From positions 32,520,353 to 32,584,352 of the forward strand of contig NC_092639.1 in the NCBI RefSeq assembly GCF_039555335.1: a stretch of 64,000 nt of DNA, written 5' to 3'. This document shows positions 1 to 11,074 of the stretch, in pieces; position 1 is the first letter of the stretch; every line of letters begins with the position of its first letter. The position numbers and the translations under genes are program-made. The DNA is from Amphiura filiformis. Taxonomy: Eukaryota; Echinodermata; Ophiuroidea; Amphilepidida; Amphiuridae. A model generated the notes under the pieces. It was not told the DNA's origin, did not search any database, and saw nothing but the letters and a program-made list of their open reading frames with translations.

Positions 1-653
1 GGCGCTTCATGGGTTAGACAGGGACGGTTTATACTGTATAGTAATCTAGGATACGTATTATACACACTGTTCTTTGATTGTCAAATACATTATTAAATTC
101 ATACTTTTATTGTATATTCTTGTATCTATAATGTTAGAAAATGAAAATAATTTTGATATTATACAATTGAAAGAACACACTTGTCTGTCTGAGTATTTAT
201 TGTTTCTTTTTGTAATGAGCATTTATCGTGTTTTACTGGTAACACGTGTTGAATTCTTATACATTTTATAATTATAGCGTCCGTTAGCTTGAAATTTGAT
301 TATAATTTATAACTTTCACTAACTTGTTTATCTTATTTCGTGTTCTTTAGCACTCAACGAGAAATCATTTAGATTGTTTAGGGAGTGTTCACCTTGGTGG
401 CAGTTGTAAAAAGTAAGGGGCACAAAAGTGTGGAATCTCTAAAAAGAAGGTAAAAAGTTTAGGTCATCTGAAGAGGAAACCGTGGTACTTAAGATATATA
501 TCCTTTCCACTTTGAACGTCATTGCTATCAGTTTTGCTTCCATTAGGCCATATTATCATACAGATGTCTTGCTTTGTTTTGATCTTTTATTACTTGTATG
601 CGCTTTTAGTGTACAGCTTTCAAATGTTATATAATTATTTAGGATGTTGATAT
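1..653. other. Intergenic, nothing recognised
   Basis: AT-rich sequence with no convincing coding frame, splice-bounded exon or repeat. It lies downstream of the last exon of the minus-strand Ig receptor gene A, so it should contain that gene's 3' UTR. I could not place a polyadenylation site with confidence. Confidence 0.4.
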
Positions 654-765
654 TTATTTCCTTAGGCCCTGATATCTACTCGGATCTTGCACCCTGTACT
701 CAGTATAGCCATCTTCAGATACATTGACGGATCCGTGGTTTTCATCCATCCTTGCGCCGTTGGTT
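654..765 (-). CDS. Ig-like receptor A, last exon (ITAM-like tail)
   Basis: Terminal coding exon of receptor gene A. On the minus strand an acceptor (CGTTTTAG) precedes one base completing a split codon. Then follow 36 codons and TAA. The donor of the main exon (GTAAGT at 1856-1851) leaves CA, and this exon supplies A, giving CAA (Gln) and an unbroken frame. The peptide ends GYTEYRVQDPSRYQGLRK. Its tyrosines at 20 and 31 of the exon are 11 apart, as in an ITAM (YxxL-x6-8-YxxL). However, the +3 residue of the first motif is Tyr instead of Leu/Ile, so it is ITAM-like and not a perfect ITAM. The gene B exon at 7949-8060 has the same length (112 bp), phase and tyrosine positions, with 14 of the last 18 residues identical. 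This conservation between paralogues is the best evidence that the exon is real. The role, phosphotyrosine signalling at the plasma membrane, is inferred. Confidence 0.8.
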
Positions 766-1202
766 CTAAAACGTACAAAGGAAGTATAATAAATAAAGAA
801 AATAGATATTGGTAAATAAATAATACGATAAATAATCATTTAAAAATAAGTACAGTAAATAACTAAATTGTTACCCGAATAAGGTCATGGCATAGCTTCC
901 TTTTTAGCCAATTTTATTTTTTGGCCACCGCCTCCTCAAACTCCATCGCCTTGTATCACTGCAAAAGTCATTGACCAATCGGGTTATGAATTGCGAGTAC
1001 AAAAAAGTTATACAATTATCTAATTATCTAATAATCAGGGTATACGGTAACGATGGAAATCCTACGTACTTTGGTCACCACACCGAAAATCACTCATTTG
1101 TTGGCAAAACCCTTATACTTGCAGACAGTAAAGTTCACTTAGCCATCTTCCAGTAAGTATTTTGATCGTAATCTGGAGATTAGTTGGAACAATATATTTG
1201 GT

Positions 1203-1648
1203 GGCACCCGTCACTCAGAAGACCCGTTACTCAGAAGGCCCGCTATTCAGAAAATCCGTCAAATTCTGAATCGAGGACTTGTTTTCATTTAAAATGACAA
1301 GCTAACCAGAAGACCCACTAAATCAGAAATCCCGTTAAACAGGATCCCGTTAAAATACTTCTGAGTAGCGGGCCTTCTGATTAACGGACCCTTTGCAGGG
1401 TTAGTGTTAGGGTCAGGTTAGGGGTTAGGTTAGGGGTTAGGGTTGGAAACAGCCCGCTTGTCAGAAATAAAATTCTGAGTAGCGAGACTTTTACATAAAA
1501 TTCAATAAAAAGCCCACTATTCAGAAAGTCCGTTATTCAGAAGGCCCGCTACTCAGAAAATTCTGACTAGCGGGCCTTCTGAATAATGTGTTTTCTGAAT
1601 AGCGGGTCTTCTAACTACCGGGTCTTCTGAGTGACGGGCTGCACCCAT
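1203..1648. repeat. Inverted-repeat element built of CCCGCTAYTCAGAAG units
   Basis: Lies in the intron of receptor gene A. Its ends are inverted copies of a (C)CCGTCACTCAGAAG block. The interior repeats CCCGCTATTCAGAAG variants in both orientations (for example 1210-1260, 1355-1380, 1510-1590). The middle contains telomere-like TTAGGG-type repeats. I saw no coding capacity. Confidence 0.75.
1398..1446 (+). repeat. Telomere-like TTAGGG tract
   Basis: About 50 bp of degenerate GGTTAGGG/GGTTAGGTTAGGGG repeats in the middle of the inverted-repeat element in gene A's intron. A similar tract in the opposite strand sense lies at 29268-29390. Confidence 0.75.
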
Positions 1649-1856
1649 ATATTCAAGGAAGATAAAAAAGAGTTTTTGTACCCGTCGAGTATCAGGAGAA
1701 ATTAGTCAAGAGCAAGTTTTACGACAAGCAATAATTTCATCAATATGAAATGCAACAAGACCATATCCCTAGTGTGGTTTGACCCAAATTTGTTCTAAAG
1801 TTATATTTAAAAAAATACACATAACAATGCAATATTTATATATTTATAAAACTTAC

Positions 1857-2860
1857 TGTCGAATGCCTTCATTCCGAAGATCTGGAAGCGCCTGTGTGTA
1901 TCCGTAGTCGTCAACGTCACCTTCCTGATCATGCTGTCCGCCAGTTGCTTGTTGCATCTGTCTTGATCTGTGGTTGATGGGGACCCGATCAGGAAGCGGT
2001 ACAATATACCCATTGTCATAATCATCATCAGTTAGCGTGCTGTTGTTAGTGAAAGCGTTGTTTGGTCTTTCTCCTGGATTGTTGGTCTGATGGTCCTGCG
2101 CGGACATATGAGGCAATGAATGTTGTGCCTGCTGGTGTGACTGAATAATCCTAGTATTGGCATTTGCTTGTGATTTGCGGCGTTGAAAACTAATGCCCTG
2201 TGTGTAAGCGAAATACATCAAACCTTCTACAACGAGAACGACGATGACAGTTACGGCAGCAGTAATTCCCACTACCTTGGCTGTGAAGCTTTGGCTTTGA
2301 CATGCACATGATGAACCAACAGTGGTCAGGATATCAGTATTACCTGATATCGCGGATTGCACTGTGGTCATAAACTGCATGTTGGAATTTGGAGCTACAA
2401 ATAAGTTTGTCTGCCCTGGAAGTAAGACTTGCCGCAGGCTCGTGACTTCGGAATCGAAGTACGAGCACCAGTATTTGCCAGCATCATTTAGTGTGGTTCC
2501 ACTTATATGTAATAAGCAAATATGTATGGCATCCGACTCATTTACCCCATTTTGAATCCGTTCATACTCAAACGTATATACGCCATGACTACCTTTAGGG
2601 CTCATGACATGTTCTGTCATATTCTCTTCTGCGAAGAAAAACCTGGAGTCATCAATGTTATTTGCTGTCCAATCTACAATCCACGAAATACGGTCTCTCG
2701 TAGTCTGTCTACCTGTCAATGTGCAGTTTAATGTCAACGAGTCACCTTCTACAACCAGTTTATCAGAAAGTTCTTTTGACAGAAGCTTAATTTGACCGAG
2801 TACATTCCTTATACTGAAGACACACATAAAAATTGTAACTTTCATTCTGAATTCAATCAT
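1857..2860 (-). CDS. Ig-like receptor A: V-type Ig, transmembrane and tail exon
   Basis: Encodes the body of a single-pass cell-surface receptor. From the ATG at 2860 there is a short hydrophobic leader, then a V-type Ig domain: Cys46 in DSLTLNC, Trp60, and Cys132 in DAGKYWC. Three N-glycosylation sequons follow or overlap it. A Thr/Ser-containing stalk leads to a transmembrane helix at about 196-219 with Glu212 inside it (VVLVVEGLMYFAY). The polar tail holds two tyrosine modules, DNGYIVPLPDRV and DYGYTQALPDL. The open frame reaches a TAA at 1853-1855, but that stop lies in CAGTAAGT, a strong donor. Splicing at A|GTAAGT joins the 654-765 exon in frame and gives about 371 residues. The 5' end is uncertain: TTCAG at 2816-2814 is also a plausible phase-2 acceptor and matches the Ig-exon acceptor of gene B, so the leader may come from an unseen upstream exon. 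Ligand unknown. Confidence 0.85.
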
Positions 2861-3156
2861 TTTTTGTAACAATTGTCAGATTTAATATACCACACACAAA
2901 ATAAAAGAGAGCTTAGAATAAATGTCCAAGTATCTCTGCTTCGAAAACAACAACTATATATATACAACAGCAATGACAACAGAAAATAAACTTGATGACA
3001 GCGAATAAACACGAACATATATACCCAGCTGCGCAACGATTTACCTGAATGAATAATTTACATGAACTTGATTATTCAAAATTATTGACCCAAAAAACAA
3101 AACAAAGATCTATCACAGGACGTATAGCAAGTAATATGCCCAATAAAAGAGACAAA

Positions 3157-3560
3157 CCTGGTTCCTCGATCAAAAAAACAGGTTATTCACCGAGAAACCT
3201 GGTTTCTCGATTGAGAAACCAGGTTATTCAAAAACCTCGTCAAGTTTTTGTAAAAAAACTTGGTTTCTTTTTCGAAAAAAAAACAGGTTTATCGAAAAAG
3301 TAGCTTTTTCAATGGAGAAACAAAGTTCATAAAATCGAGAAACCAGGTTTATCGAATTTGAAACGCCAAAATACCCCTCTTTCGGTGAAAAACTTGGCTT
3401 CTTGATCGAGAAAGCATGTTTTTGGACCAAGAAACTAGGTTTTCAAAACTTGGCTTCTCAAATCGATAAACATTTTTTGAGTTTCAAAAGCACATGCTGT
3501 ATTTGAAAAGTCCGGTTTTAAAAAAACCTGGTTTTCGTTTTTCGATCAAGAAACAATATT
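3157..3560. repeat. Palindromic GAGAAACCAGGTTTCTC repeat cluster
   Basis: A degenerate run of about 20-bp units of the form GAAACCTGGTTTCTCGATTG on both strands (clearest at 3195-3240, 3325-3360 and 3395-3470). The 84- and 68-codon frames here are by-products of the repeat. It sits just upstream of receptor gene A. Confidence 0.7.
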
Positions 3561-3727
3561 TCTCATTGTGGATAATACGGGCCATACACAGACGTGTAAT
3601 CCGACAGGTTGTTCCGAGACGTGGGAAGCCCGATCATCAGTGCTGGCCCTTTTAACATCTCATTTATGTCCTTTATTTCATTTTCGCTTTTGCTAGGGAT
3701 CCTGAACCCGCAGGGCCCACGGACTTA

Positions 3728-4123
3728 AGCCCGATCCTGACTCCACTTCGTAGCGCGATGCGATGCTTTTCAAACATCGCAGCATCGCGCGATGCAATTA
3801 AAATGTACATTTTAATTTCGTCTCACGATGTTGCGATGTTTTAAAAGCATTTGGGGTCTGCATCTCCTTTTAAGGTCATTCTACCGAATTTGATTTCCAG
3901 CGTGTACGGCTGCGATATCGCAGCGCGATGCGAAAAAGTTGAACATTGTTCAACTTTTTCGAGGACCAAAATTTCCACCACGCGATGAGAATTTTCACCG
4001 CTGACCTCGTAAAAACCTGGCTCAGATTACAGTTTTTATAGCATCGCAGCCATAGACATACCACCTAGTTTGTCTGGGATCGCAGCATCGCATCGCGCTG
4101 CGATTTGGAGTCAGGATCGGGCT
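3728..4123 (-). mobile_element. PIF/Harbinger-type MITE, copy 1
   Basis: A 396-bp element bounded by inverted AGCCCGATCCTGACTCCA termini and flanked by direct TTA repeats (3725-3727 and 4124-4126). Subterminal tracts are rich in ATCGCAGCGCGATGCGATGC motifs. It is homologous in inverted orientation to 8281-8650, which has TAA duplications. TTA/TAA (TWA) target duplications are characteristic of PIF/Harbinger. Against copy 2 it has an extra stretch near its right end (about 4050-4080). No transposase is present. Confidence 0.85.
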
Positions 4124-4374
4124 TTAGTCCACCCTGTCCACTCGCTTGCTACGCCCCTCATCGATCACCGTAATTTTATCAGTTGTGGAGGCTTTCTTCT
4201 GCTCGAGTATAAAAACAGCAAAACTGGTTTTTGTATAGTCTTATTCGTCAAGAAGAATTATTAAGGAGAAGGTCTCTCCCAACCAAGTGGGAAAAGGGAC
4301 AGCTGCCGAGGAACAATTCTAGGTGGAACTATTGATTAATGATTCCACTAAAATGGCCTTCCCAAGTTTGTTTT

Positions 4375-4510
4375 CTGAAAACAGCTGGGGTTCTAGTTGA
4401 AAATGTCCAAAATGAGCTTTCAAATTGAGGATATCCGATTTCGAACTATATTCTGCTGGATTATTTCGCCTTTGGATACTTTAAAAATCTGGATTTCCAA
4501 CAATCACTAC
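4375..4510. repeat. Dispersed repeat related to 21768-22062
   Basis: Shares several segments (TGGATTTCCAACA, AATGTCCAAAATGAG, AAATTGAGGAT and their complements) with 21768-22062, suggesting diverged copies of one noncoding element. Boundaries are approximate. Confidence 0.45.
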
Positions 4511-4953
4511 TGGACAATGAACCCGGGAACCGAACCCCTCTATATATAGTGTATGCAATAAACCAACCGGAATGGTATAACAATTGAAATGGCAGCCATG
4601 CTGGAGGACAGTTCTAAGATAACTTAAGATGACAGAGGGACATGTCTCTAGATCGATTCCACAACCATTCATATACCTATCACACGTTTTATTGTATTAT
4701 CATGCGAATTTTCCCGTGGTACCTTTAATATGGAGGACAGAATTTTATTTAAATGAGGATGACTCTGTTATGAGTGACGTTGTATTGCATACCCTCTATG
4801 AGGGATGTGCATCTCTTTTACCCCTTTCCTAACAGTAAATTGAGAATGCATACTGCAGTTACTGTCCGTTTTCCTATACACAATACACAGTGCTCTTTCC
4901 CATTGACGCGTGACCTCTACAAATAGCCCTACGTTAAAAGTATGGGGATATGA

Positions 4954-5240
4954 CTAGTTAACGTCGCTGTGTGAAAAATAACCGGCCAATATTAAAAGTA
5001 CTCTTCTAAAGTTCTAGAAAATATAGTTTTTAACATGTCCTAAATTTGTAGCTAATTTAGATGTTTGGAAATATTCGTACTTTGGTGTTTTAGTTAATGT
5101 TATAGGTAATAGTACATTGCCTAGTTAACGTCGCTGTGTGAAAAATAACCGGCCAATATTAAAAGTACTCTTCTAAAATTCTAGACAATATAGTTTTGTA
5201 ACATGTCCTAAATTTTTAGCTAATTTAGGTGTTTGGAGAG
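4954..5240 (+). repeat. 167-bp direct tandem duplication
   Basis: CTAGTTAACGTCGCTGTGTG begins at 4954 and again at 5121. The following ~115 bases match closely, with a few substitutions (AAAGTTC/AAAATTC, ATTTGTAG/ATTTTTAG). This is a recent local duplication of noncoding sequence. Confidence 0.85.
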
Positions 5241-7948
5241 GGTCGCACTTTTTTGTTTTAGGAAGGATATGTAAACGACAGATAACACCAAAAATATGAA
5301 GAAATTATTTCCAAACCGTGTTAAGTCAACAATCATTATGTTGCTCATTTTCAAGAATGCTGGTTTACAAAAGCACGCCATTGTCTCATTTCGTGAACAA
5401 AGGTACACATACCATTGTTTCCTTTCGTTTCCTTTATAATCGGTTACCCAACTGAAGCTATAATACCAGCTTTATTGCGATATCGCACATGAAAACAGAC
5501 ACTTGTGCACAACCAGAGAAGATCCGATTTAATCAGTTGAGCTGTTTCAATGAGTGTTATCTTGGTTTAATAGCGTTTAATGGGGTTAAGTCCTGCAAAG
5601 GTCGAGATGAATTCTACTGTAGACATGACTGCATCATGGTTGCTACAATTGCGTAAAGCGTGGTCCTGGTTCTCATATCTGCAGACCTTCGGCGAACTTA
5701 CGACAATGCTCCTTCCTCTTTCCAAGCAGAGAGTCAAGTTTGCAGATACCAAGAGCATCTGAGTATGATTCAATCCAGGATTATTCTACATGTACAAGCT
5801 CTTTCTTGAATTGCTTCAATGTCCTTAGACTGTTCGGCAGAAATGATTGGCTGCCACACAACACTCTTCTTCTGCACTTTTCTCTATTAAAACCAAATCT
5901 TTTGAGAGTTCGAATCAGAGCATAGTGCAGTTATGTCCACGGCAAATTCACCGTGACCGTTCCAGCCATAAACCCGCTTAGTGAAGATTAAACCGAGATA
6001 TGCAGTACTAAGCCATTATAGTAATCGATTGTCCAATGCAAATTTATTACCACGTGATAATATTAACCAAATGAGCGATCGAATTGTCCGCTACGGTCGA
6101 CTAATCCAATCGATAATGACGCTATTGACATGTACAGGCGGAGCTCCACTGACCGAGTTTTGGGGTATTTTTCAATGGTTTGTTGTCATTTACTCATCAA
6201 GGCGGTCCCCCGTTATTATAAGGATTATGCTAATGATTTAAAGATTGACATGTAGAGAATAAAACATACTTGATTGACAGAAAGTACTAAATTTCGTGAC
6301 ACCCCTCTTCCAAATGCAACCAAGCCAGGGCGGCCCGGTGAAGCAAAATGTGCATTGGAATAACACGGGAGTTTGGATATAGATGGTAGGATTTTTTTCT
6401 CATACAAATGTATGTATGGTCCCCCGTTATTAAAGCTTGTACCGGGTTGAAAATTCAGATATTTTGAAAAGCATAAGTAATTGAAACATAGAGCAAGTAC
6501 TAAAATCATAGCTTTTTATGAGATTTGATACGGCGCTGAAGTCTATAGCTATTCCAAAATCAGTTCCAGACCCGGTTTCCAGACGCAAATTTGTATGTTG
6601 TTACAAGGAATTCAAAGTAATTTTATCATCAAGTGACCCCATATTGCAAATATAATGCCTTTTTTTCTCATTGGTACGTCGTAGAACTTACCACAGTCTA
6701 TGCATGCAAGAGTCAAATTACACGCACAGTGAGTGGAAAGTGACCAAGCACACAGGCAACGCACACTGGAATACCAAAGTCGATCTAATTCAGAAATTTA
6801 ACTTTTGCTTCTCCAAAATGATGATTGATCACCAAAGTTCTGTGTTATTCCCAAAGCCAACATCTTATATCTGTAAATACAAACCGAACCAGGTCAATAC
6901 CCCATTTCTTTGCCAAGTTCTGACCTTGTAAAGAGTGAAAAATGAGACAAATTATGACTTTTGACTCCTTCCTCCATAGAAAGTATTTCACACATGTTGT
7001 GTTTAAATCCAAATTTGCTACTCTTGAACTTTTGAGTATTTTTATCTAGCTAAAAGTACTGAATGTAAACATAACAAATTATCATTTATCGAGCAAACCA
7101 GATTGTTACCTCAAGATTTAAGAAAGATACGGCAGTTTTGGCACAGTATGAACGCGTTTTGGAGTGTCTGGTACCGTGCTAAGTAGGCGCTGGAAAAAGT
7201 CTAAGAGGCAAATGAGAAGGTATTTGCAATATGCATAGAGGAATACGACATCTATCGTGAGCCAATCTGCATTATGCTGCCTGCAAAAGCCGACGATCAG
7301 GTAAAAATTCTAGAAGTAGCGTGACTAAATATTCGCGTTAATTTCATGATAAGCTTAAAACGCACTGAAAACGCCAAATTGTAGTCACAAAATATATAAT
7401 ATTAGTAAATCACCAAAGCAAATGGTAACGTAGGTATGTGGAAAAGAACTGCAATAACAATAACAAACTATGTGCCCATGCAAAGAGTTGTCTTTTTTGA
7501 AATATCACCAAAAATATCAAATTTTGGAAAAACGTCCCAAAATTTAAAACAAACACGAACCTTCCAAAATAAATACATATTCGCACTCGGCGGCCCAGTG
7601 ACTACTTGCCGCTGTGATTTGGGGTAACTCGTTGCTTCCCCTCTCCAGCTCTGTACTTCAAGCTCGCCCATACCCCACGCCTTAATAAAAGCATAAATAG
7701 ATGTGACTTCGGATATTTCTATTTCTCTACTGTATCATTCAGTTCATTCATGTTTTAAAACCGTTTAGAAATGTCAATCTGTTTAAAAAATCATTTCAGA
7801 ATCCCAACAATACCGAAATAATTAAAACTTTTTTCTGGAATATTCAAAAATAGTGTCGGTATTCTTTTGTCGGGCTTACATTACAAACTTTTTTCCATAC
7901 ATTCAAGATTAGAGTCTATCGGACAAGGACAAGCATACATTGCTTGGA
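5241..7948. other. Gap between receptor genes A and B, nothing recognised
   Basis: No splice-bounded exon, conserved motif or clear repeat was found. Open frames of 60-94 codons (for example 5981-6241, 6225-6509, 6671-6931) have no domain features and no paralogue in the window. The 5' exon and promoter of gene A, if separate, would lie here or nearer 3000. Confidence 0.4.
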
Positions 7949-8060
7949 CTATTTCCGTAAATTTTGATAGTCACTTGGAGCCTGTACTCTATACTGAGTA
8001 TATCCATCATCTCTCGAGCCATTGGCGACGCATTGGTCCTCAGTCAACGTAGGGTTACCC
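7949..8060 (-). CDS. Ig-like receptor B, last exon (ITAM-like tail)
   Basis: Paralogue of the 654-765 exon. The acceptor TTTCACAG is followed by one G, 36 codons and a stop, 112 bp in all. The donor at the end of 11075-11634 leaves CA, so the junction reads CAG (Gln). The peptide ends GYTQYRVQAPSDYQNLRK, with tyrosines at 20, 23 and 31 of the exon exactly as in gene A. The only changes in the last 18 residues are E/Q, D/A, R/D and G/N. Tyrosines and the YQxL box are kept while the first 15 residues have diverged, a pattern suggesting selection on the signalling motif. Whether the whole gene is still functional is doubtful because of its damaged Ig exon. Confidence 0.75.
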
Positions 8061-8280
8061 CTGTGAAAATGAAAAATGAAATTACTTTTTATTATATCAG
8101 TGGTCCAAAATCGACTGGATTGCACGATAAATAACAAATTAAAAAAAACAAAAACAACATCATCTAACTGGGAAGCAATTTAAGAATTCTACGGTACTCA
8201 AATTTCACTCACCGGAGCGCTTTCACCGGGTCAACCGGCGTCTGCAGCAGATGTCATTGCTCTGAAGATTTCCCAGCTAA

Positions 8281-8650
8281 AGCCCGATCCTGACTCCACA
8301 TCGCAGCGCGATGCGATGCTGCGATGCTATAAAAACTGTAATCTGAGCCAGGTTTTTACGAGCTCAGCGTTGAAAATTCTCATTTTAGGTCCGCGAAAAA
8401 GTTAAACAATGTTCAACTTTTTCGCATCGCGCTGCGATATCGCAGCCGTACACGCTTCTGATTGGCTGCTGGAAAATCAAGGTCGGTAGAATGACCTTAA
8501 AAGGAGATGCAGACCCCACATGCTCTTAAAACATCGCAACATCGTGCGATGAAATTAAAATGTACACTTTAATTTCATCGCGCGATGCTGCGATGTTTGA
8601 AAAGCATCGCAGCATCGCATCGCGCTGCGAAGTGGAGTCAGGATCGGGCT
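8281..8650 (+). mobile_element. PIF/Harbinger-type MITE, copy 2
   Basis: A 370-bp element with inverted AGCCCGATCCTGACTCCAC termini and direct TAA target duplications at 8278-8280 and 8651-8653. Same family as 3728-4123, opposite orientation. It lies in the intron of receptor gene B. Confidence 0.88.
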
Positions 8651-8699
8651 TAACACACTACGTAATTCACGACGTTCGCTTACGTTGGACTTAGGTTGT

Positions 8700-9590
8700 C
8701 ATTTACGTTGTAAACACGTAAATCTGTGAACTCGTATTCGTGTAGTGACAACGTTATTTTCGACGTTGATTTTGGACGTTGATATAACATCATTATGACG
8801 TTGTAATGACGTTGTTTCGACGTTGATGCAATGTTTGATCAGACCTGGTGACAACGTTTGAATAATACGTTCAGAAAACGTTACACAAATACGTATCTGA
8901 AAAAAAAATGTAAATTCTTCCATTCCAAGGAGATTGTTGTCCATGCAGCCAAAATGTCTCCATCGTGTCGTTTGACGATCGCCTATAGGCGTGAAACTCA
9001 AAGTATTCCTGAAGATCTAAACTTTGAATTTTTATACGCTCTCCCTTTTTGGGATTGAGCATCATTGTTGCCGGATGTTAATATAATGTCATAATATAAT
9101 GTCATAATCACGTTGTCTCGACGTGATAATATAATGTCATAATCACGTTGTCTCGACGTGGTTAAAACGTGGCTTAAAAGTCATGAACTGACCCAGATAC
9201 AACGTCATCTACGGACGTCGTTAGCACGCAAATTTATGACGTTGTTTCGACGTATAAAGCACGTTAAATAACGCCGTATAAATGTCATGGTCTGACCCCG
9301 ATGCAACGTAATATACGGACGTCGTAATTACGTTAATTTGTGAACTCGTATTCGTGTTATGATTTTCGGACGTTGATATAACGTCATAGTGACGTTATTT
9401 CGACGTTCACAACTTGACGTCGAAACAACGTTATAATGATGTTACATTAACGTTCGGGAATAACGTTGTCACAACACGAATACGAGTTCACAGATTTACG
9501 TACTTACAACGTCCATATATTACGTTTGTACGACTTTATATTACTTTTAGACAACGTTGTAACAACGAAAAATTGTTAGCTGGGTTGTTG
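8700..9590. repeat. ACGTTGT/CGACGTT-rich inverted-repeat element
   Basis: Dense repeats of GACGTTGTTTCGACGTTG type. A block containing GAACTCGTATTCGTGT occurs near 8728-8750, again near 9340-9360, and inverted near 9475-9495. Outer arms of about 50 bp (8704-8757 against 9459-9513) are inverted copies. Open frames here are repeat artefacts. Confidence 0.7.
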
Positions 9591-9850
9591 TTGCTAGTAA
9601 TGTTATTGGAACACCTCCGATGACGTCACAGATGTAGATGAAGTCAAACTGGAAGATGTGGTGGCGCCCCTTGGTTCCGGGGGGTCAGGAGGTTGTCCCA
9701 AACAGGGTCGATGTCTATTACCCTTTGTCACGGTTCAGTCTGGGTCTTATAGTTCTGATATCAATAAAATCCGCTGAAGACGCAGGTTGACCCGGTGAAA
9801 GCGCTCCGGTGAGTGAAATTTGAGTAGCGTAGAAGTCTTAAATTGCTTCC

Positions 9851-10699
9851 TATTTTCGTTTACCGCTACGTATGAATATAATTATATCATCTAAATGTTT
9901 TAATAAAACATTAATATAATTATGTGTAAAAGCACTGTAAATAAGTTACCCAAAAGTGAGCTATTTTAGCTCTTTTGAGAAATAAGATTCGTTAATTATC
10001 TAATCATGTTTACAATCATAAAAAAGATAAAGAATGAACTTGTCAGTTGTTGGCTGCTTAGCAGGGCAAGCAGTGAGTAAAGAAAATATTCAAACAAAAT
10101 ATATTATGGACCATTTTGGAAACGAGAAATTCTGATAAACATGATAAAAGACAGGACAATTTGTCGTCAACGCAGGCGGCTGCGAACGCAACACTGTCAG
10201 CATGGTGGTCAGTCGGTGGCACTGGCCGGATAGTCATATTTGACGCTATATTTGAGAAGTCCTATGTGCCCCTTCTGCAGCCTAATTATTTGTTCTACGG
10301 TCATAGAAAAGATTAACTCAAGCTTGCAAACCTGAAGTCATCAGGACAAGATGTCAAATTCCTGGCCAGGACGATCCAGCATGTGCGTTTGTCGTCATGG
10401 TCGTGTTACACGGTTATTATGTAAACCATCGACATTCAAGGAAAATAATCTTGACACATTCTGGCATACTAAATGTACAGTAAATCGGCACCCTATCCCA
10501 CATATTCAATGTTGATGAAAGCACTTTTGACATTATGCTCTCCATGCACCATGCAACACTGATCGAGAGGAATGGGGAAGGGAAGTTTTTATAATCTCAC
10601 TGAACTGGCATAGGGGGAATGAACAACATATTGTCAAAGTGTGCGAACTATTTTTCCTTGCTTGTAGGTATCGACAGTACGTGTGTGTTTATATGAGAT
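9851..10699. other. Intron sequence of gene B, nothing firm
   Basis: No conserved exon or repeat could be supported. A short frame near 10370-10430 was looked at and rejected (see rejected list). Confidence 0.35.
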
Positions 10700-10714
10700 C
10701 ACATTCACAGAATA

Positions 10715-11045
10715 ATATAATATGTTTTCAAAACGTTATAAACGTATAAATGCGTGTTGGTCAAAACGTTTAATGTCGGGTTATATAAAGCTCATGAAAA
10801 CATCTTGAAACGTTTTATATGAAAAAACACTACAACAACATTTTAAAAATGTCGTCAAAATGTTATTGCAAAATATTTGTTGGTGAACATTTTTGCAACA
10901 TATTTTTGCAACATATTTTGTCAACACTATAATAAATTATGTTTTGCATCAGAAAAAAATCTGGATGTTATTAAAACGTTTTTATACCATTTATATAACC
11001 CGACGTTCAAACCTTTTCTGTAAAACGTTTTACGTTTGATGGGTT
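10715..11045. repeat. AAACGTTTT-rich repeat, related to 58768-59098
   Basis: AT-rich element full of AAAACGTTTT and AACATTTT motifs. A central block around 10795-10880 (GAAAACATCTTGAAACGTTT, then CAAAATGTTATT) aligns with the reverse complement of 58768-59098. It lies next to the gene B tail exon. No coding potential. Confidence 0.6.
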
Positions 11046-11074
11046 TTATCATATCATTTAAATTTGACACTTAC

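Larger units (their letters stand above)
8171..9850. repeat. Inverted repeat pair enclosing nested elements
   Basis: The sequence at 8171-8244 (containing CACTCACCGGAGCGCTTTCA) recurs inverted at 9776-9850. The arms match over about 70 bp with a few mismatches. Between them lie a MITE (8281-8650), an ACGTTGT-rich element (about 8700-9590) and a unique stretch (9600-9775). It looks like an older transposon into which others inserted. All of it is inside gene B's 3-kb intron. Confidence 0.7.

Noticed and set aside
1853-1855. TAA as the stop of receptor A's main exon
   Set aside because: It lies in CAGTAAGT, a strong donor; splicing at A|GTAAGT gives an in-frame join to a conserved last exon, and gene B repeats the same arrangement.
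2861-2872. Start of receptor A at 2872
   Set aside because: That codon is TTG; the first ATG in frame is at 2860, with another at 2845.
10330-10560. A faint caspase-like reading (AFVVMVVLHG)
   Set aside because: Only a few residues match, flanking frames are closed within about 40 codons and no catalytic Cys block follows; too weak to call.
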